From positions 620,001-684,000 of the forward strand of contig VWYX01000286.1 of assembly GCA_013396525.1 (NCBI GenBank): a DNA stretch of 64,000 bases, in the 5' to 3' direction. Below are positions 58,650 through 64,000 of the stretch, in pieces; the first letter of the stretch is position 1; each line of letters begins with the position of its first letter. A program made the position numbers and the translations under genes. The notes beneath the pieces are model-generated. The model worked only from the letters and a program-made list of their open reading frames with translations. It searched no databases and was not told the DNA's origin. Source of the stretch: Chaetorhynchus papuensis. Its lineage: Eukaryota > Chordata > Aves > Passeriformes > Rhipiduridae.

Positions 58650-61600
58650 CTGAGGAAAAGAGAAAAACTCTGTGGTGAGGATGCACTCTGGATTTGGATA
58701 TCTGCATTCTCCTCGTCAGCTCTGAAAACTGAACCAAAAGCTGCCAGGCCTGGGAGAAGCCCAGGCACACGAGCTTCCCACACAAGGCACGTGCTCTCTG
58801 CCTATGCTGACTCCAAAGTGACTATGCTCACTTCAAACCCAAGCTGTCATGCCATAAGCCCTCAGCTGCATTTCTTCAAAGAAGCAACAACATTACAGCA
58901 AACAGGTTCAGAAATAAACATGTTTTGGTGCATGTGACACTTCTCTAATGCCTACTTTATTTTCCAGAGCTCATTCTAACATGAATTTGTGTCAGGGAAA
59001 AAACCCAAGTGGGATGTCAGGAACTTGTGCTGGGGTTTACTGGAGGAGAATCTTGAACAAGTGCCACAAGATCTTTGCAACAGACACAGCATTGGCTCTG
59101 GGTGGGGAACATGAGAATGGAGCAATAAGAACACAGCAAAATTCTGGGCTATTATTCAAGAAAATACAAAATTTACAGCACTCGAGCTATTAAGGAACAT
59201 GGGAAAATGTTTCATTTAGCTTTAGACAGTCAAAGGTAAATGTCAGCACAAATAAAAGGAATTCTTTTTACAGAACAAGCAGGAGACCCCAGAGACAACA
59301 GAGAAATCTGCTTTTTCCTGCCATGAAGCCCCCTCCATTTTCCCCAGATACACTGCAGTGCACATACCTGATCCTTGATGACCCAGCAGCTGCTGGTCCC
59401 GGAAGAGGCCTTTTCTGGCTGATGCAGCCAACAGGCTGGTGCTGCCTTTGGGATCCAGAGGCAACAGGTCTGCTGTGCAGGCCCAGGAAAGCAGGTTCTT
59501 TGTCCAGAGGCTGGGCTGAATCCTCTTGATGAGCCTTTGACTGGCATTGCTGTGTACACTGCCTGTCCTCCTCTTGGCTGGGTATTTTTAGGCCTCTGTG
59601 GTTCCTTGTTCTCCAGGGTCTTGCTGCAACATCCATTGCAGAGGCAGGTGAAGGGTTCTTTGGAGGGGATGGAATTAGATAACGTTTTGTGTTGGAGAAC
59701 ACTGCACCCTCCTGAGCCTGTGATGAACCTGAAACAGAGTGGAAAGCACAGTGATTTACCAGTTCATCTGACTGCTAAATGACTAACCCAGGGAGTGAGA
59801 GGTTTTGGAGAAGCTGTGTGATGGAGCTGGGTGGGCAGATGTGTCCCAGTGTTGGGCACGTTGAATTGCTTCCTCTGATGGTTGGTTTGGGTTCATTGGC
59901 AGCCTCCCTGCCAGCACTGCTGGTGATGTGCCAAGCATGGAACAGTTCACAGGCAGAGCTCAGGGGGGACTCACGAGCTCACCCACCCTCCTGATCTCAG
60001 GCAGGATCACACCTGCATCATTCCCTGCCTGTGTTTGCACTGACTTGTTCTAAATACCTTACGACTCCTTCCAGTGATCTGAAGTGCAAGGCACAGGAAT
60101 AAGCACACATGAGTGGATCCACTTTTTAAATCAGAGGCAGAGATCACGGAATCTCATAAGTGCCTGACTGCTGGGGAAAATATTGGACTGCATGCAGGGC
60201 TACTTTCTGGTCAGGTGTTTGTGTTTCAGCCATGTAATTCTCTCCATGTAATATGTGCAGCACACAGAGAAGAAAAAACTTGTTGCTGACTTATAAATAT
60301 AACAAGCAAGCACACATGCTTAGAACCGTTCTATAAATAGCAGGGATCTGATTGCTCTTGTCTATTGAAAGAACCAACCATTCTATAAATAGCAGGGATC
60401 CAATTGCTCTTGTCTATTAAAAGAACCAAGTGTATGTAAGTGCCTGATGTGCAGGGTCCAGGGCAGGAACACAATCTAAAGAATGTGCCACCAAAACTCA
60501 GGCCCAGAAAGTTCATCGTTGTGGCACCCAATTGATGGGCATGTATTTTGCTGCCTAGGTAAAGCTGATAAAAATTTTCCATGGAACAGTTTGTATCATT
60601 CTATATGCTTTTAAAAAATGTCTAAACTTCATGTTTGTTTTCAAGTATAGCCACTCTGAGAGACTGGTATGTCTGACTCAAGAGCCCGAAATAACGTTCA
60701 ACGCCTTCCAAAAAATGCAGTTTATATGGATCTGATGCTGCAAACATTTTTATGTAAGAGTGGCTTTGCTCAGATGACTTGTCCTTTTCTGGTCAGAAGG
60801 ACTGCTTCCAGCAGTGAGAAACTTACATTGGATCAGACACACTTCTGCGTGTGATTTAGGATCTGGGTCAGTCCCCTTTGCCACCTTAGACAATTCTAGA
60901 TTTCAAACAACTCCATCATCTCCCAGCAGATTTAGTTAGAGGATGGACAGATGCATGTCCAACCATTGACCTTCACAGCACCAAAGGGCATGACACTGGC
61001 ACACTGTGAGATGTTTGGGACACTGTCTTCTTAATCTACAAAGATGATGATACCATCACACTCGATGTAAAAAAATCATAAAAGATCAGACTAAATCTAA
61101 AGAGACCATGAGATCATAATCTAAGACTTCTGTGGTCACTGGACAATAGACTGTTCCTGTAGAATTTTCCCGACAGCTTTCATTCATTATTTATAGGACT
61201 GTTAATACACACAGAGAATTAAAAAAGTTTAATGATACTTCCATTATTTTTCCAAAAAATATACTATATTTTTACAAATTTTAGAAGATCCATTTTTGCC
61301 CTTGAAAGAAATGTAAAATGAAAACACACATGCTTTTATTTATTGAGAAAAAAAGAGTTGCTATTATTAACAATAGGAAAAAGATTGACGATGTAATGTC
61401 CTCTATTTGATATGTATTCGGAATAACCATTATTAATGTTTTTAATATTCTTAAAGACAATATTCAACAAGTAGTGAAGAGTGGGAATTCTGCTTTCAGT
61501 CATGTAAATGCAATTTCAGAGAAGCCTTTGGCTTTATTCCTGAGTAGAAGATCATGTTCCATTTTTAAACCCTTCATTGAATGCATCCTTTTTGTTGCAT

Positions 61601-62785
61601 ATCTTTCCAGAATTCCCAGTTGCTCAGTAAAACCTTAATCATTAGCTCAGTCATTATGTACATCAGTGCCAACTGGGTTCAAATACAGCTCAGCAGGAAT
61701 GACAGCATTTTAGACTCACCTGGAACTGTCATAAATTAGTGACACAAGGTAAAAGACAGAGACATGTCCTTCTACTAGACTTGATGCTAAGCTAGTGAGA
61801 TCACCTTTGCTCCTCTTAATTCTATATATTCATGCTGAAATATATCAATTGGTGGTCAACACAGCTGGCCACAATGTCCTGCTTAAAAAGTGGAATGGAT
61901 TGCTTAGGCTCTGGCCCTGCAGTGGCATTTCCAAATTGCTGCTCTAGAGCACAGACGTCAGATCTCACAAAACAATGCACCTATTACAAACAGCACGTTT
62001 TAGGGCCCAATGCCAACCCTCCCCCAGGGGTTTAGGTCCAGTACCTGAGGAAGAGTGGGAGAAACTGGAGTGGGAAGAAGGCTCAAGTGAAATCCTTTCA
62101 ATGAGATCCTCATCACAGGCCTCCCTCAAATCATCTTCTGAGCTGTCAGTCAGGCTCCAGTCTTCACCCTCAGTCACCTTCAGTGCTTGGCTGGTTTGTT
62201 CTTGCAGACCTGTTTGCAGGCACCTGGACAACATCAAGTATCACACCTCTAATTAACTTTTGAGTGTTTTTATGCAGCTGGTCAAGTGCAGCTTGGCATG
62301 GCCACTCAAAGCAAACACCCAGGCAGTGGATTTAGTTACCCACTGTTATTTCACACCTTCCAGGAGACATGAAAAATCATTTTAATTGGATCAGCCATCT
62401 AAGATGCCTGTGTCTGATTATCTCAAGTGTCCTAAAGTTAATCAGGTAAAGTGGAGCAGATTTAAAATTCTACCCAGTGAAGTAAGCTCAGAGAAATAAA
62501 ACCATTTTTACTTCCAAAATAACCATTACCTGTCTGTGAGATCTATGAGATCTCAGCAAGGTGGTATTTGTCTTTCAGCCTTTTGTTTGCTTAGGCCAAT
62601 GTGCTGCTTGCAGAAAAGCTCATCCCCTTTCAGCTCTTTTACTGTCTGAAGTAGACACGGTCAGGGCCAAGAACGGCTCACCAGTTATGAAAAGTAATTT
62701 CCTTCTCTGCTAAGGAAGTGAGCCCGTCCTGCCTGTGCTCCAGAGAGAAAGTAGAGGATTCTTCTTCCTTGCCATCCCGCAGATG
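58457..62785 (-). CDS. LRRC56: LRRC56, leucine-rich repeat-containing protein 56 (3' part; four terminal coding exons)
   Basis: Exons in transcript order are 62785-62682, 62223-62045, 59728-59368 and 58649-58457. Junction phases are 2, 1 and 2 and all agree. The joined C-terminal tail contains FSHSSSGSSQ, then RYLIPSPPKNPSP, which aligns with the human LRRC56 tail as I remember it (SGTSSQHLVPSPPKHPRP). The last exon ends RSPRS-TAG. LRRC56 is a ciliary protein that links intraflagellar transport to outer-dynein-arm assembly; loss causes a primary ciliary dyskinesia with laterality defects in people. The tail is poorly conserved and probably disordered; the LRR domain is outside the window. Position and strand relative to RASSF7 fit the vertebrate gene order. 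Confidence is high for the three terminal exons and lower for the first listed. Confidence 0.8.
59368..59728 (-). CDS. LRRC56: LRRC56 exon with LIPSPPKNP motif
   Basis: The acceptor CCACTCTGTTTCAG|GTTCATCA completes the split glycine (G-SSQAQEGAVF). The motif RYLIPSPPKNPSP is the best homology anchor to human LRRC56. The basic, proline-rich tail continues through GLKIPSQEEDRQ to AAAGSSRI. The donor GGATCAG|GTATGT is strong, phase 2. Length 361 nt. Confidence 0.82.
59729..62044 (-). other. LRRC56 intron
   Basis: Lies between two phase-1 exons. Contains the 52-bp tandem duplication (60329-60428) and an AT-rich block at 61190-61480. No coding signal. Confidence 0.7.
60329..60428. repeat. 52-bp tandem duplication
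   Basis: TTCTATAAATAGCAGGGATC starts copies at 60329 and 60381. Both contain ATTGCTCTTGTCTATT and AAAGAACCAA. Only a few bases differ, so the event is fairly recent. Confidence 0.9.
62045..62223 (-). CDS. LRRC56: LRRC56 exon, acidic/serine-rich
   Basis: Donor TCCTCAG|GTACTG at 62045, phase 1. It encodes an acidic then serine-rich stretch: EGEDWSLTDSSEDDL, DEDLIERISLEPSSH and SSFSHSSS. The acceptor chosen at 62224-62225 (TTGTCCAG) gives phase 2 to match the upstream exon. A second AG 14 nt downstream (AAACAG|GTC) would give phase 1. Confidence 0.7.
62682..62785 (-). CDS. LRRC56: LRRC56 exon, provisional upstream border
   Basis: The donor CATAACTG|GTGAGCC at 62682/62681 is strong, and its phase 2 fits the next acceptor (TG+G gives Trp). 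The end reads LTSLAEKEITFHNW. The acceptor at 62786-62787 (CCTGCCTGGAG|CATCTG) is a guess; the frame stays open further upstream. No homology was recognised within the exon. Confidence 0.45.
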
Positions 62786-64000
62786 CTCCAGGCAGGAGGA
62801 TTGCCGCCCAAAGCAGGGACAGGAAGGCAGGAGGCCGAGAATAGTCTCGAAACCGCCACCAGGTGGCCAAAGCGCTGATTTTATTTTTGCAGCAGAAAAT
62901 GAATGCACAGTTTATTGCACGGCAAGATTTCCCCGGCGGCCTCACCCCTTGTGCTGCTCCGTCCATGCTGTCAGGTCGGGGGACACCTTTTCCTGGGGCA
63001 GATCTCTTCCTCCTCCAGAGCCACAAAGGTTTTCTGCCGTCAGACCCGACGGTTTCAAAGGGCTCACAGCAGGTGGCTGCGGAAATGGCAGAAGTTATCT
63101 AGATATCCCTGGGAACTCTTCCCAGCTCCGTTTCTAGATGTGGATTTTAGAATGCATCAAAGCCGACTGTTGTTTCTGAATTTTTAGATCACCCCTCACC
63201 ATTTTCTAACTCCTCAGTTTTAAGAAGTCCCACTCCCCAGTCATGTGCTGTTACAGCCTGAGGAGCCCAGGGTAGCAGTTACAAAATTGTTGATTTATAT
63301 TTCACTGGATATAAGCCTGTAGCACCTATACCAATAAGCATAATAAGACCAGTACCACAGAAACTACATCACTCAGTATATGACCACAGTCCCACTCCAC
63401 ATCCTAGTTTTTAGCACACAATAATTCACTAAAATGTTCAAATTTGTTTCAGAAAAGCTTCCTATGCTGAGGCAGTGGCAGCAGAAAGACAAGGGTGGTA
63501 CATATTTTTTCCCTACAGTTCTTTAACATCTGTTGTCAGCATTAAGTCAGTGTCCTGTGCATCTCCCTGATTTACCACAATCTGTTTAAACCCACACATG
63601 TGCAGCTGTGCTGTGTTGAACCTGAGGGCCCACAAAAGCTGACCATGACAAGCCAGGCTGCACCCCTTTACACACATGGGTATCCACTTACTAAATTACT
63701 GCTGAAACGAGCAGGCTGACCCGCAGGGCGGGGGTACCACCCCACTGCCAAGAGGAACAAACTCTGGCTTTGTGTTTGTTTAGTCAATAGGAACGACCTT
63801 GCAGTATTAGCAAGCTGACTGTTTATGCCAACATCAAAGAAACACTGCTGAAAAAACTCTTTTTCTTAATAGGTGTTGTAGAAATACCATCAAATTTTGC
63901 AATCCTGCCTTGTACTTTGCTCATTGCAGGATGATAGGAAGTCTGCCCCCAGCAGCTGATATGTGATTTTCACGTGTTCCCTTGCAGCTGATAGTCCACT
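62786..64000 (-). other. Probable LRRC56 intron, nothing recognised
   Basis: No exon matching the leucine-rich-repeat part of LRRC56 was found on the minus strand. Moderately GC-rich to 63.1 kb, then AT-rich. Confidence 0.45.

Noticed and set aside
62685..63026. Minus-strand frame with ALATWWRFRDYSRPP, loosely like an LRRC56 LRAWRE motif
   Set aside because: The likeness is weak, the frame stops before the strong donor at 62682, and it differs from the frame that joins the next exon.
1..64000. tRNA, rRNA, CRISPR arrays, phage or viral genes
   Set aside because: None seen; the window is ordinary vertebrate nuclear DNA, and short direct repeats found are simple tandem duplications.

Overview
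The window is nuclear vertebrate DNA, most likely from a bird. Three things support this: spliced genes with GT-AG introns, long non-coding stretches with CpG islands, and a CR1 retrotransposon 3' end near 49.9 kb that ends in the typical bird/reptile CR1 tail. There are no operons, ribosome-binding sites or bacterial genes. Most open reading frames are chance or GC-rich artefacts.

Left part (about 0.1-17.6 kb), minus strand: RASSF7, an N-terminal Ras-association-domain family protein. Four coding or UTR exons were resolved by eye at 4885-5038, 3800-4704, 2573-2741 and about 1508-1926. All splice phases agree. The protein runs from MELKVWVDG through the RA domain and a long coiled coil to an RASSF8-like NPEGAYV motif. 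A 3'UTR reaches an AATAAA at 114-119. A large CpG island at about 16.2-17.7 kb probably holds the non-coding first exon, which implies a first intron of about 12.5 kb.

Middle part (about 17.7-58.2 kb): no gene recognised. It holds a degenerate AT-rich tandem region beside the first CpG island, a second (orphan) CpG island at about 33.8-34.6 kb, a near-perfect 32-bp-arm hairpin at 34756-34830, two CR1 fragments, probable fossil SINE pieces, microsatellites and AT-rich blocks that may be conserved non-coding elements.

Right part (about 58.2-64 kb), minus strand: the 3' end of LRRC56, a ciliary protein needed for outer-dynein-arm transport. Four exons (62682-62785, 62045-62223, 59368-59728, 58457-58649) join in matching phases and end at a TAG, followed by a poly(A) signal. 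The 5' exons with the leucine-rich repeats lie beyond the window.

Gene order and orientation (LRRC56 upstream of RASSF7, same strand) match human 11p15.5. There LMNTD2 sits between them; no LMNTD2 was recognised here. The two genes are not known to work together; they are old neighbours. No new multi-gene system is visible. The best leads are the hairpin, the RASSF7 C-terminal extension, the uORF and the orphan CpG island with nearby candidate exons.
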